From the NCBI RefSeq assembly GCF_030445035.2, contig NC_080683.1, positions 96,309,675-96,373,674 on the forward strand: a stretch of DNA of 64,000 nucleotides, read 5' to 3'. Below, piece after piece: positions 11,401-23,969 of the stretch (the first letter of the stretch is position 1; every line of letters begins with the position of its first letter). The DNA is from Dasypus novemcinctus. Taxonomy: Eukaryota > Chordata > Mammalia > Cingulata > Dasypodidae. The translations under genes and the position numbers were made by a program. Below the pieces are notes generated by a model. That model ran no database searches and had not been told where the DNA came from. It saw nothing but the letters and a program-made list of their open reading frames with translations.

Positions 11401-14280
11401 TGAATTTCTTATGAGAGCCTTCTGGCAACCATCTTGTGGGTACCGAATGACATGTGGACTTCTTGCTATGTTCCAGATCTATCTATTTCCTTTCTAGCCT
11501 GCTTCACTTTGGTTGAATTCATTAGATGTCCCATGGTCAGGTTCTCAGTCTCTACCAGGTTCACATAGCATACCAGAAACAGCTTTTCAAACAGAATATT
11601 TCTCTGTAGCAGTGAGCATGCATGCCTTTACTCAGAATCCTAGGATTCTGAGTGGCCACTCTTCTATTGAATAACTCTAGCATGACTGATTTGTTAGGTC
11701 ATATAATATTAGCAACAAAGACGCTTGTAACATAGAATGAACTTGCTGCAGAGTCTTCCCATGCTCTGGGGCCACTTGAAATTGACATCCTTCTGAGTCA
11801 CTCGATAAATAGGTTAGGGCAGTATCCCTTTATGAGTTATATGCTACATCTGAAATTCAAAGAGATCAAACTCGTGCTGCATTTCTTTCTAAATGTTTGG
11901 AATGCAGAGTTGAATGACTAAGCATAACCATCCCAATTATGTGCTTGGGGCTTGGGATAATGACCACAGGATGGTCAGCCGACCCATTGGAGATTCCTTG
12001 TGCCTGGATTCCATTTATCCGCTGGACTCCTTTAGTCCCATTTCATCAATGGGGCCAAGATGGCATTTGGATCACTTAATTGTCAGTGTCACCTCAGAGC
12101 CTGTATCTAACACTCCTTGAAAAATATGGCTAAGTAGCCATAGGAGGTCCCTTTGGGGGAGGAATTGGTAAAGATCTTATGTGTGTTTGTGATGGGATCG
12201 CAGGATCTTTCCTTGGGTAGATCAGGCTTCCCCTTCAGTCATTAGGCTCTGGATCTGAGAATTGGCTCAGATCTGGAACTCAGTAAAGGGTTATGATTTT
12301 TCTATTGTGGTTGCTGATCCCAGCGTGCTGCTCACATGCACTTGAGTTGTTTCTAGTTATGAAAGTCAAGTAATACTTTCATAGGCTGCCTAACTGTCTC
12401 ATTCCCTAGTAGCATAAAGGTCTTTTACCTATTACCCCAAATCCCTTGGGCCAAGGTACTTGGTTACCTCTGTGGTCCTGTTGTCTTTTATACTAATTAT
12501 GCCCATCTGGTCTTTGATATTTAAGTGCAGCTACTTAGCCTCTGATAGGGAATTTTTTCACCCCCATTGACCCTAGGAGGCCCAGTTCTAGGGCAACATT
12601 TTCTCCTGTGAATCCTGATTCATAAAGGACACTGCCACTGAGCTTTTAAAAAAAATTCTACTGCATTTCTTCCTGCCCTAATGAAAGGAGTGTCCTGGGA
12701 AACATAGTAAGGCAGTGTGGTCTCCCATAAAATCTTCTAAGAAACTTGCATCTTCTTATCTGTTCCTTTATACTCTGATAATGCACTTCTGGCATCTCAA
12801 CATCATTGTCATGTCCAAGCTTCAAGATACCATCTTAATAATGTGTTGGGACAAGCTTCAGGTCCTTGACAGGATGTTAAACCCTGAGTCCTGGTAAAAT
12901 GTTCTCAAGGCAATAAACTCTCCCCTATTCAGCATTATAGCCTACTCACCCTATTTAACACAATACCTTTGAAGCTATTCCCATAGACCTTTTCCTTGTT
13001 TCTGTCAATACATATTAGCCAGGTTCTGTAATTCTTTCAATAAGTATTTCTTCCCATAGCAGTTACCATACCTCCCCTATTGGAGTATGCTAAGACTGAC
13101 TCACTACCAATCTGGAAGCCATTCAGACAATCAATGGAAGGGATTCTGGGGAGGTTAAGCATTATCTTGAAAGGCATCCAATTTAGGGAGGCTTCCATCC
13201 TCTCCAGGCAAGGGGCGACTACTCTCCTCTTGCAAGAGGAAGGAGAGTGGCTTTGCAGCTTGGATAATTCAAGTATATTCAGGGTTCAGTGTACTCAGAC
13301 ATATCTTCACAGAAGTCTTCATCACAAGTCTTAGGGTCCTACTTTTTTCCCTATCAAAGCCATGACTTTAGCATAGAAGATCTTTAACATAGGAGAACTG
13401 CCTGTTTCAGTTTCTTTTGCCAGTCTGCCATCCCTAAGATAAAGTCCTAAGCCTGACTTTTAGTGTAGTCTGATGTTTTGCTATGGGATCTCTTTATGTG
13501 CCATTATGGAGGACTTCTGGACTTTCACAGAATGACTTGAATTGATAGTTGATTGAATTGAACTTGTCTTTCTCTTCCTTTAAGGGATTCTTCAAGGCTT
13601 CTAAGGGAGTTAGCTGGCCAATTCCAAGACTTTTATAATTACTATTGCCCCTTTTAATTTCAGTGTTAGAGACATTGTATAAGCAAAAAGTGTCCCCTTC
13701 CACCATATATCCTGTTCGCAGTGGTTGTGGGCCTTCACGCTATAGGTATGGATACCATGATTACCCCAAACAATGGTGCTTTTGTTTTGATTTGACTGGT
13801 GAGTCAACAATTTTGAGAATACTAGCCTGAGGGTCTTCTTTCCAGAGCTACACCAAATATTTACTGTCTTTAGTTTGGGTTCCTGCCAAAAAAGACCCTG
13901 AGGTTAGGACCCGGGTTTAGGTAATTCTAAGAAAAGGAAAGTCAACAAAGTGTATGTAATTGAGCTCTTGAACTTTGTGGGTAATAAGGGCCCAATTTTT
14001 CTGAGGATCCTCTGAGCAACCATGTAGAATGCACCTCAGAATTGTCCCTCCAAAGACTGAAGCATTTATCCCCTGACTTCCATCCCCACTGGTTGAAGGT
14101 ACACCTGGAAGCATTTCTTCCCTATATGTTGGTCCTGCCCTGCTCACAGGCAGTAGAAGTTTCAGAGGAAGACTTGAGAGAGTCAGAGAGAAGGAGTTTG
14201 AGGTGGAGTTCTGTCAGAGTGTGTGGGAAGGTCCCCCACACCTTCAGCAAAAATCAAATGTGGGCAGAAGGACCGTAGCA
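8430..14280 (-). mobile_element. Decayed ERVL-like endogenous retrovirus (internal region)
   Basis: A minus-strand, heavily mutated proviral relic. At 12084-12113 the translation reads VLDTGSEVTL, the aspartic protease active-site pattern (Asp-Thr-Gly). Downstream on the same strand, about 10004-10231 (contains QWTHKCSSLAGRLEAM) and 9437-9634 (contains AYALNQRLIHGAVYPRAR) look like integrase-domain fragments of the ERVL class. The gag side would be about 12200-14000. I did not see the reverse transcriptase catalytic motif; the space between protease and integrase is short and is split by a SINE (10800-11220). No frame is intact and no paired LTRs were found, so the ends are approximate. No function is expected. 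Confidence 0.55.
10800..11220 (-). mobile_element. Armadillo-type SINE inserted in the ERVL-like relic
   Basis: Minus-strand copy with poly-T/TAAGATTTATTTTTATTT tail and tRNA-like head ending GAGCCACATCCGCTTCCC. Duplications ctgcgcttgcttttt (10785-10799) and ctgcacttgcttttt (11221-11235), one mismatch. The body is visibly more diverged than the long-form copies at 21647 or 62911. Confidence 0.9.
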
Positions 14281-14299
14281 TAGGCACTGAGAGTATCTG

Positions 14300-16100
14300 T
14301 TACATAATCAAAACCAGTCCCACATACTAGTGCACGATCTCCTACTCTGCTTTAATTAACTATCCCCATCTCTTCCTTATTAAGTACCTAACTTATAAGT
14401 CCTATCCATTCTTACCACAAAAACTTTTGTCTCAGTAAATGTATTCAGAGAAGAAAAGAATCCATGTGCATTTTACAGAGCTAGTGCTGGAAAATGGAGT
14501 TGTGTGATTACAAGTCAGGTGGGTTTTTTGTATCTTGTGTTAGGTTATTGAGGGAGGGCCTATAAGCAAACTGTCAATTGTCCAATCCCTCCCTCCTGGT
14601 GACAACATCCAGTGCCCAAGAGATAGAATTTTGTGCCACTTTTATGGCACTCCCTGGAAAGTCCTCTTAGATTTGTTAAAATATCCAGATGTGAACTAAT
14701 ATGCTTTTCTATGATTTTGTGAACTTCTGGTCCATCTTTGATCCTTCCAGAGAAGGATAATGCTAAACATTATTTTTATTCTCTGTTGCTAGGCTGAAAT
14801 TCCATGTTGAATGACAGCACTCTGGGCAAATGTTTGGATACACATCTGTGTTCTCCCCACTGCCCCCTCTACACACTCACTTTTCTTAGGTCTCACCTGT
14901 CCCTTGCATTGGTAGATACAGCCTGTCTCCAGGCAGCGCACTCATGTCCAGAATGTAGAAAGAAGCTGTGCATTTAGCACAAGCCTGCTTGAAGCTTCAT
15001 TTGAAGATAGTTTGTGTCTTGCTAGAGAATGAGAAATGGGCTTAAGAAGGAGGAATTGAAGGAGAACAAATGGTCGAAGCCAGAAGAGGCAATATTGAGG
15101 AGTCTAGATTTAGAAAAAGTACATGGAAAGGGATACTGGTGTCAGAACAATGACGGCATTATCTTCCGTCCTTTCTTCCAGTGGTTCAAGCTGTTCTCTC
15201 TCACCTGTGCTCATGACTGGTTTTATTTATCACAACTTGAAAAGCGCTACTTCCTTTTGCAAAAATGTAAATTTATTTAGGTAAAAGAACTTAGCTTTCT
15301 ATTTTCCACATTTTTTCTTGTCCCTTCTTCCTGTCCTATGCTTGAATTTCTCATGGCCCTGTATTAAAAAAAAAATTTAAAGCAAAGACTGAAACGAATA
15401 CTGAACCATCATAAATATTAATATAAACCTGTAAAACAAGTTTTACGTATCAACATAACTGAATAAATGAAAACCTGTCCAGATGTTTTAGTGGGTTTTA
15501 CCCCAAAGCAGACTCTGAGACAATGATTGGAGTACAAGCAGTTCATTTGGTAAGGATCCCACCCAGGAAGGGAGGGGAGAGGAGAAATAAGACAGGAAAT
15601 AATGGAGGGAGACAAGGGGGAAAAAAGTCACATTAATGGGCAGCTTACTGCCGTCAGCACCTTTTAATCTGTCTCAGTAGCTTTGTGGGCATGAGAGACT
15701 ATAAAACACACCGGAAATTGTCCCTCCAGGGGACAAGGAACAGGGTATTTACACATCAGTATCTGTCCATTATTGGTTGAGGTTTGCTCCTGGGGGCATT
15801 AAATTCCCAGAAGCCTTCTAGCAGAGAGATGGAGATGCTGAAGGTAAGAAGCCATTGGACTGTAAGCAAATTGTCTACCCAAACCACAGCCAACCCCATG
15901 GTAGTCTTGGGGGACACCAACAGGGCACAGACATCAGGCAACTGATTATTTTTCTCTGAATAAAGCCATATGCTAACTTAGGTGTTTTGCTTTTTCTCTC
16001 TGAATCAACCAGTTGTTTTCATTTTCTTAAAACATTAAAAATGCTTCTCTATGGTTCTGCAGGCTCTATGATAATATTATACTCTATAATGTCTCATGTT
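14300..16100. other. No gene; possible LTR-like remnant
   Basis: Mostly unassigned. About 15490-15950 (caaagcagactctgagacaa, tacaagcagttcatttgg) looks like an old interspersed LTR-type repeat that I cannot name. A short poly-A run lies near 15366-15375. Confidence 0.3.
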
Positions 16101-16250
16101 CTCATAATGTACTTTCATATCAATTAGCTCATTTAATCTCAAAACAGTCCTTGAGATGATTATTATTCTCACTTTATAATAAAAAGAACAGAGGCCCAGG
16201 TAAGAAAGTCATAAAGCAGGTAATTTGTTGTGCTCCAACTTGGCTTTTTT
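16100..16250 (-). repeat. MIR fragment
   Basis: The reverse complement of the MIR 3' half is readable: attagctcatttaatctcaa, gatgattattattctcac, then an agaggcccaggtaagaaagtcat-like stretch. Confidence 0.65.
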
Positions 16251-16990
16251 TATTCTAAACTTGGTGCTTTCCTCACCATACCCATATTTGTCTTCTATAA
16301 TAACAGAATTCATTGACTATGGGTATGGAAGTAATAGACTAATAACACTTAACTATTAACTACAAATCATGTTAACATTCTTTATATAACTCTCTTGTAC
16401 CTACATACCTAACTGGTGTACCTAGGATATACATAATAAAAGAAAAAAAACACCATAAAAATTAAAAATTAAGTAATAAAGAGTATACATCCATAATAAA
16501 TAGAGAAAGACCAGGAAGAATGTTCTCTTGTGGAATGGGTTGAGGACAGGGCACAGAAAGCAGCAGGCAGCTTTCCTTCCCACATCAGAAGACTAGAAGC
16601 ATAATTTTTATGAAAAGGGTGAAGTTGATTTTAAAGATAAGATATTGGCCACTTAGGATTTGCTATCAACCAACAGGTAGTGGAACTCTTAACTCCCCCC
16701 AAGTATTGCTGACAAAGCAGGGAGAGAATTGCTGGAGTGAAAATGGTTGGGGATGAGGGTAGAGTTTAATAGGTGACAGTACCGTTTCTGTGTTTCAAGA
16801 TAGCTGTAGCTTGCTGACCCAGAAGACTGAAGGCACTGTTAAGAAGATGGACAAACATAATATGCCTATAGAGTGGACTTTGAAATTCATTGCTTAAAGG
16901 ATTTTCTGTTTCATCACCGCATTGCTGAAATCACCTCTGTCACTCCAGACTGGAAATGCTTGATACATCTTTGTACATCAATACTGATTA
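16250..16990. other. No recognised feature
   Basis: A+T-rich intergenic sequence with short A runs near 16440-16500. No gene or clear repeat recognised. Confidence 0.35.
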
Positions 16991-16994
16991 TGGT

Positions 16995-17660
16995 AGCAGA
17001 TTTCATGGACCAGAACACAGAGGGAATTGAGGCAGGATAAAATAGGGACCTAAGGAGGAAGGGGACAGAAACCCTAAAAAGCCACACTAACTTACATCAG
17101 CCTGCTGAGTCACACAAGCAAGGTGGGAAGGGGCAGCTCACAAGCATATACCTGCAGCTCACAGCACACACACTCAATGGCTGAGTTAGCAGAAGGCAGC
17201 CAGCAGCATCATTACAGGGTGGGAATGAGAGAAGGGGCAAGAAGGGTACCCCCCCTCCACTTTCAGGTAGCGTCAAGTCTAGTGGACAGTAACCATATCA
17301 ATCACTGCCAGCCAACATGCCCTGCAGAGCTTGTGGACAGCAGTCAGAAGCCAACCACCACCCAAAAGCAAACCCTAACCCGTGAAGAAAATCAAATCAC
17401 CCAACACAGTTCCCCTGCTTTGTCTCAAATGCACCAATCAGCATGGACCCTGGAGCCCTGTACCCCATAAAATGGGGACCCCAGAGCAGAACTTCACATT
17501 TCTCTCACTTAAGAATGCCCACCCCCATGTCAGGGGGTGCATTTCTGTTCTCTTGCTTTACCCCCCAATAAATTCTGTACTTGCTTAATTAATTTGTGGC
17601 TCATCCTTGAATTCTTTGTCTCAAAGATGTCAAGAACTAGACAGTGACATCCATAACAGA
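16995..17660 (+). mobile_element. Solo LTR, class I (ERV1) type
   Basis: A promoter-like order of signals is typical of a gammaretroviral-type LTR. It has a CCAAT box (accaatcag, about 17432-17440), a TATA-like ccataaaatgg (about 17465-17475), then a polyadenylation signal AATAAA (17567-17572) about 95 bp further on, followed by a T/G-rich segment. The outer ends were not pinned down and no internal viral genes adjoin it. The 115-residue open frame across it is not expected to be a gene. Confidence 0.5.
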
Positions 17661-17739
17661 ATGGCTCTTATCTGTGAGAAGTGAAAGAGAGCTGGCTCCT
17701 TAAGGTAAGAGGAAGCTATCTTCTCCCTCCCCCCCCCTT

Positions 17740-18900
17740 TTTTTTTTGAGCTGCGGTAAAGGGGAAAAATTATCCCTTGTGCCCCAAATAATCTGTATTT
17801 AGAATCAAGTTTACAAAGTTAAAGGAAGAATTACAGCAGAAAGGAGGTCCAGTGTGTCAGATAAGTAGAGAGCTATTACTCTTGAGAACACCTTGACTTT
17901 GAAAATACCAATAAGAAAGGAGAAGAATATTAAATTCATAGAAAAACAATCTAAAACATGTTTAAATCAACAGACCTGCCAGGAAATATTTAAAAGAGAG
18001 TATAACAGGCATTGTTGGTTTCCTCCACAAGATCCACTCTCCATTATTCTCTCTTAACAGGACTCCAGTTTTGTCCAGTTACTCATCTATCCTGTATATG
18101 CTTCTGTATATGTAATCCCCAGCTCAGAGGTCAGTCCTAATTGGTCTGAGTCAATGGTGTTTTCCCCAGTCCCCTAGAGCTAGTTTATTAGCATGTGGGC
18201 CAGGGACCTGGCTCTTGCCAGGAAAAATGAGAAAAAGAACGATGAGATCCTCTGGCAAAGCTCACTGTGCCCCTTTCTGTCTCTGAACCTGGCTGGGTCT
18301 GTATGTGATGCCCGTAATTGCTATACCCATCTTGTTACCAGCCTGAACACAAAGCCAGGGACCTTGATAATGATAGATTACAGAGACAGAGAGAAGCTGG
18401 GTCCGTGATAGCATTGGCAAGTAGCTGTACCAACCACCTGACACCTGTTGACTATATGGATCAGGCCTTCCTGATACAGGTATTAAGACACATCCTTATT
18501 ATTGGGGCCAATTTGGCTAAGGGATTTTTGTAATTTACAGCCAAAGACATCTTAACTAATATAAGAGTGAGAGTAGTGGTGGTAGGCCTTCCATCCCAGC
18601 CTGCAGATTTTGCCCACTCAATAATAGAAAAGTAGCAGGACAAAATTAGGAGACAGTGTAAAAATATTATTTGTTCATTAGTTAGAAAAGGTTCAGGGAA
18701 CTACTGCATCCAAGGAATCATAGCCATGCTTTCCTAAAGTTGGAAATAAAGAATTTTTAAAAAGCAAGGGAGGACTGTGAATTCTTTTCTATGCGTTGTG
18801 CCATATTTTTGAAAATGAAGATAGTTTTCAAAGATGTTTGAATTTGCAAACATTCTAAATACCATAGCAAAAGAAATTAGGAAAGTGTTGGTTTTCAGGA
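17740..18900. other. No gene; unclassified old repeat at about 18000-18575
   Basis: The segment ending ...ttacagccaaagacatcttaactaatata resembles the terminus of an old mammalian interspersed repeat, but I cannot name the family. The flanks are ordinary A+T-rich DNA. A C/T homopolymer patch lies at 17725-17750. Confidence 0.3.
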
Positions 18901-18904
18901 TGTG

Positions 18905-19020
18905 CAATCTTTAGGATGGGAACTTAAACCTCTTGGGGGCCAGGATGATGTCTCAGGTTTGTATTCCCAGGGCCCAGCATAGCATCTGACACATGTAGCT
19001 AGTCAATAAAGGCTTGTCAA
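18905..19020 (+). repeat. L2 3' end
   Basis: Plus-strand L2 tail: gggggccaggatgatgtctc, gtattcccagggcccagcatagcatctgacacat, tcaataaaggcttgt. Confidence 0.75.
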
Positions 19021-19369
19021 AAAATAATCATCAAAACTAGGAAGATATTTCCAAAATGATATCAAACAGATTTCAGGAATTAGATCTTAATTGTGCAGTT
19101 CCAGCACTCCCAAAATTCACCAAAATTTTGATGATTTCATTTTTTAATGGTGCATGCTTTCAAAATTATAAATTCCATTTTACTTACATATAAAAAGTAC
19201 ATGACTCTTCACTCCTTAACTGTGTGCTATGTACAGTCACTTCTTTCCAAAGAGTACAACATGGAAAAGGAGAGAAAAAGAGTAATTTTACAGTGGAGGA
19301 AACTGACAAACACTACCTCAATCAGGTAGGTCAAGGTCAGATAACAGTACTAAGTCATCTTGGTTGTAT

Positions 19370-19996
19370 TGGTCAGTCAAAGGGATGCTGATGCAAAATA
19401 CCAGAAATCTGTTGGCTTTTAAAAAAGAGTATTTATTTGGGGTGAGGCTTACAGGTACCAAGCCTTAATAGCATAAGCTTAATAGCATAAGTTACTTCCC
19501 TCACCAAAGTCCATTGCCAAGTGTTGAAGCAAAATGGCTGCCAATATCTGCAAGGGTTCAGGCTTCCTCTTCCTCTTAAGGATCCATGGTCCCAGCTTCT
19601 TCCAATATCAGCTTTAGGCTGGGATAAGTCTTGTCTCTCTCCCAGGGCTCATTTTTTTCTGGGCTCACCTGCTCTGCTCTCTCCACAAGGCCAGCTGTAA
19701 ACTATCAGGCAAATGGCTCGTCTCTCTACCTGGGGCATCTGCTGTGTCTAATGGAGCCTTCTCTCTTTTCTAACTTATCTTCTTCTCTGTGTCTTTACTT
19801 CCTGGGGCTCCAGCATTAAAACTCCAAACTCTGTCCTCTGCCGTATCTTTTCTCTGTGAAAGACTTAATGTTATATGGACATGGCCCAGTCAAAGCCCTA
19901 ATCATAGTTTAATCATGCCCAGAGGAAGAGACCAATTTACAAACATAATCCAATATCTTTTTAAAAAAATTTCCTAAACAATGCCAGACTGCTACA
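19370..19996 (-). mobile_element. MaLR-like LTR (xenarthran), minus strand
   Basis: About 627 bp starting near TGGTCAGTCAAAGGGATGCTG and ending CTGCTACA. Read on the minus strand it contains a polyadenylation signal AATAAA (in ccaaataaatactc) near its 3' end. The overall lay-out matches other lineage-specific LTRs in the window, but it is a different subfamily from the copy at 20243. Confidence 0.6.
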
Positions 19997-20242
19997 TTGG
20001 TATATGTACCCTTGATTTGATTTGATTATAATGGCACTTTACTGTGGTCTTTCTCCCAAAACATATTACCCCAGTCTAATCATTAGAAAAACATAAGACA
20101 AATCCCAGTGTAGGGACATTCTGTGAAATACTTGACCAGTACTCTTCAAAGTTGTTAAGGCCATCAAAAACAAGGGAAGTTGAGAATCTGTCATAACCAG
20201 TCATGACTCCTTAGTATGTAATGCAGGATCCTGGATAGGATC

Positions 20243-20840
20243 TGTTTTAGTTTGCTAAAGGATGTCAATGCAATATATCAGAAATGAGCTGGCTAAGAAG
20301 TGGGATTTATTAATTTATAAGCTTGCAGTTCCAATGTTTGGGGAAAATGTCCAAATCAAGGCATCAGGTGATGTTCTGTCCCTGAAGTTTGACTGCTGGT
20401 GATCCTGAACTCCTGCCACATGGCAAGGCACATGGCTTCTCTGCCATCTCTGCCTTCTCCTCCAGGCTCACTTTGTCTCCAAGCTCAGCTGTGGGTGATC
20501 AGGCACATGGTGATATCTGCTCATCTCTCCCTTCTCCTCTGCTCTTTGTTGGCTCAGCTTCTGGGTTCCACTATCTGGGGCTTTTCTTTTTCCTGGGCTC
20601 ATTGATTTCAACTTCTGGAAGCATCTATCTGTCTCTGTGGCTTTTTTCCTGTATCTGTGGCTTTTATTTCTCCATTTATAAAGGGCTCCAGTAAGAAGAT
20701 TAAGAACCACACTGGGCTACACCCTACTGGAGCAATCTAATCAAATGGCCTTTAACAGGTCTAATCTAATCAAAGATTCATAATAGGTTCAATTTAAGAG
20801 CATAATTTTCTGGGATCCACAAAATACGCAAACCAACACA
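20243..20840 (-). mobile_element. MaLR-like LTR, minus strand, 5-bp TSD
   Basis: A 598-bp element bounded TGTTTTAGTTTGCT...AACACA (TG...CA on the plus strand). It is flanked by ggatc (20238-20242) and gggtc (20841-20845), a 5-bp duplication with one change, as expected for the ERVL/MaLR class. The body phrase (gtccaaatcaaggcatcaggtgatg, catggcaaggcacatgg) recurs at 22897-23206 and 43509-43972. Confidence 0.75.
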
Positions 20841-20845
20841 GGGTC

Positions 20846-21630
20846 CCAAAATAGAAAAAAAAGGGACATTAGGTAAAAACTAAGAAAAACTGAATAGAGT
20901 ATGTACTTTATTTAATAATGATATATTAGTGTTATTCAGTAATTATAACAAATGTACCATCCTAATGTTAAACTGTCAGTAATAGGGGAAACCAGGTGTG
21001 GGGTTGTAGGAACTCTATTTTTGCAATTTTTCTGTAAATCCAGTCTGTTCTAAAAAATAAAGTTTATATTAGGGAAAATACCAAATGGACTTCAAATAGG
21101 TAAAACATAGATATATTCAATTTCTTGCTTTGTTTCATTTTTTTTCCAATAATGTCACATCTAATAAAAAACTGTTTTGGCCCTTTCAATAATACAAATA
21201 TGCTTAAATCCATGTGTGCATCACAGCCACTATCAAGTACATTTATTGCCAAGGTACATAGTACATTAGTTAGCAAACATTAATTTAATTAATTACTGAC
21301 TTATGTGTAACTAACCTAAAGCCATCAGTCATGAACACAGCTGAATATCAGTAAGTTAACAATTCTATACTGAAACAAACCACAACACTCTTCAAGGTAG
21401 GAAACTTTTCTTGGATTTTGCGCATGCTTTTTATAAACTCTCATTTTGTAAATTGGATATTACCAGGAAGAGAAATACTACTAAAATCAAATGGAGTTAT
21501 TTAAGAGGAATACATATTAAATGATTATTTGTACAGCTATTACTGAGAGTGAGACCTTTTGTCTTCTCATCTGTTTTCAGTCTTATGGTTTTGAACAAAA
21601 GTAAGCCAAGTACTGGGTATGCCATTAGAT
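20846..21630. other. No recognised feature
   Basis: A+T-rich intergenic DNA. The start (about 20850-21075, gaactctatttttgcaatttttctgtaaatccag...ctaaaaaataaag) may be an old LINE-like 3' end. No gene seen. Confidence 0.3.
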
Positions 21631-21646
21631 TCTTTTGTTAATTTTT

Positions 21647-22015
21647 TTTTTTTAAGATTTTTATTTATTTATTTAATTCCTTTCCCCTCCCCCGGTTGTC
21701 TGTTCTCTGTGTCTATTTGCAGCCTCTTGTTTCTTTGTCCGCTTCTGTTGTCGTCAGCGGCACAGGAAGTGTGGGCGGCACCATTCCTGGGCAGGCTGCA
21801 CTTTCTTTCACGCTGGGCGGCTCTCCTTACGGGCGCACTCCTTGCCTGTGGGGCTCCCCCACGTGGGGGACACCCCTGCGTGGCACGGCACTCCTTGCGC
21901 ACATCAGCACTGCGCATGGGCCAGCTCCACACGGGTCAAGGTGGCCCGGGGTTTGAACCGCGGACCTCCCATGTGGTAGATGGACGCCCTAACCACTGGG
22001 CCAAGTCCGTTTCCC
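21647..22015 (-). mobile_element. Armadillo-type SINE (young long form)
   Basis: Minus-strand copy with T-rich tail, well preserved body and head ending GGCCAAGTCCGTTTCCC. Duplications tcttttgttaattttt at 21631-21646 and 22016-22031 are perfect. Confidence 0.93.
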
Positions 22016-22031
22016 TCTTTTGTTAATTTTT

Positions 22032-22890
22032 ATAATTAGAAGTCATATAAATTATTCAGAGTAAACGAAATATATTTACTAAATTCCTTAGCTCTTTCAT
22101 TTTGAACTAATTAAGGGTATGGACTTTGATCAATCATTTAACCTTTTTTGTTGTCATGACGGTTAGTACTCAATACGTAAAGTATTTGGTAGGTTAGGTA
22201 TATTTTAGAGTATTAAAATGTCTTCGTAAATATAAATATTCATTGGGAGAAAAAACTCTGAGAAGTTAAAGTGAATGGGAAATATTCTGTGTGATAGAGA
22301 TGGAGTCTTTCTAAACATAAGAAAAAGTCAGATACATTTGTTACATGCGTTTATTCAGGCTACTCATTTTGTGGGATATTTTTGTAGGCCATATATCCCT
22401 CTCATTGCTCTCATAGGAATTTCAAATTTGGGGATAAATCTATAATCTGGAAGTTATAACAAGTTAATTAATAGAAAATACCGTTTAAGACTTATTAAAC
22501 ATCAAGTACACAAACTGGTATGGAAATGAAAAGAATTTCAGCGTGATCTCAGTTTGCCAAACCAGTAAACTCTCATAGCTATTTATGTTCATACTTCTTT
22601 CTTAGGCTGTCATGGGACTACATTTTTCATTATCTATATTGATTTATATTATCCTGAATGGGAAGACAAGGTTTCTGGAGCAGTTATTTTTCACTTATAG
22701 CAAATATCTGCACTGATTTCCCTTTGCCCCAGTTCTTACCCCTAGAGTGGTACACTGACAGCCTGTAACACAGAGTTTGTACTATAGGTAGAGAATCCAG
22801 GAAATATGAATTTGGTTGTTTTTATAGGAAAGGAACAGCTGAGATTCCTTGAGAAGCTGTCCTTGAGAATAATCTTATGTTCTTATTCTT
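22032..22890. other. No recognised feature
   Basis: A+T-rich intergenic sequence with no gene, clear repeat or motif recognised. Confidence 0.35.
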
Positions 22891-22896
22891 ACCCTC

Positions 22897-23891
22897 TACT
22901 TTAGTTTGCTAAAGCAGCTCAAAGAAGATACCATAAAATAGGTTGGTTTAAACAGTGGGAATTTGTTAGCTTCCAAACTTACAGTTTAGAGATTGAAAAA
23001 AATGTCCAAATCAAGCTATTATCAGGCAATGCTTTATTCCTGAAGACTACTGGTGACCCTGGACTCCTCTGTCATATGGCAAGGCACATGGCGGCATCTT
23101 GCTGGTCTCTTCCTTCTCTTCCCAGGTTTGTTGCTTTCATCTCTTGCTTCCTTGGCTTTCTCTCTCTTTGTCTGAACTTCATTCTCTTATAAAGGACTCC
23201 AGTAAGAGGCTTGTGACAGTTTGACCTGGGTGGATCCCAGAAAATCCTGTTCTTAAAGCAAATCCATTCCTGTGCATGGAAACCTATTGTGGATGGGAAC
23301 TTTTGATTAAATAACTTCGTTTAAGGACCTTTGATTAGACTGTGGGACCCAGGGTGGGTCTTAATCCTCTTATTGGAGTACTTTATGAATGGAGGAATAA
23401 AAAGCCACGAACACAGAAAAAAGCTGCAGAGACAGAGAGAAGCCTCCAGAAGTTGATAAACCTGGGAGAGAGAAAAGCCACAGATGGAGCACCCTGAAGT
23501 TGAAAGCATAAGGCCCAGAGGAGAAGGCAGAGACCAAGACCAGCAGATGCTGCCAATGTCCCCTGCCACTTGAGAGGAATCCAGAACCACCAGCAGCTGG
23601 TCCACAGGGAGGAAAGCATTGTCTGATGAAGCCTTGATTTGGACATTTTCACAGCCTCAAAACTGTAAACTTTTAACCTAATAAATTCCCACTGTAAAAG
23701 CCAACTCACTTCTGGTATATTGCTCCCAGCAGCTTTTAGTAAACTAAAACAAGGATTAAGACCCACCCTGATTGAGGTGAGTCACATCTTACCTTAAACA
23801 AGATCCTACTTACAATGCGTCTACACCCACAGTAATGGATTAACTTTAAGAATATTCTTTTCTGGGATACATGCAGCTTCAAACCATCACA
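22897..23891 (-). mobile_element. MaLR-like LTR, minus strand, split by another LTR
   Basis: The two parts are 22897-23211 and 23752-23891, collinear with the intact copies at 20243 and 43509 (aaaggactccagtaagagg|attaagacccaccctg). The target duplication ccctc is at 22892-22896 and 23892-23896. It is interrupted by the plus-strand LTR at 23212-23751. Confidence 0.8.
23212..23751 (+). mobile_element. MaLR-like solo LTR inserted in another LTR
   Basis: A 540-bp element TGTGACAGTTTG...AAACTAAAACA with a 5-bp duplication aggct (23207-23211) / aggat (23752-23756). The uninterrupted host sequence (gtaagaggattaagac) confirms the junction. It has an aataaattccc polyadenylation signal near the 3' end. 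A second plus-strand copy is at 54822-55957. Confidence 0.85.
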
Positions 23892-23969
23892 CCCTCTGAA
23901 ATGCAAATAAATCTCTCCAGGGGAAGATAAGACTACTATATTCATCAAGAGTTTTATAGCAAATACAGC

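Noticed and set aside
17123-17470. 115-residue open frame upstream of the CCAAT box
   Set aside because: It lies in the U3-like part of an LTR and has no similarity to a known protein.
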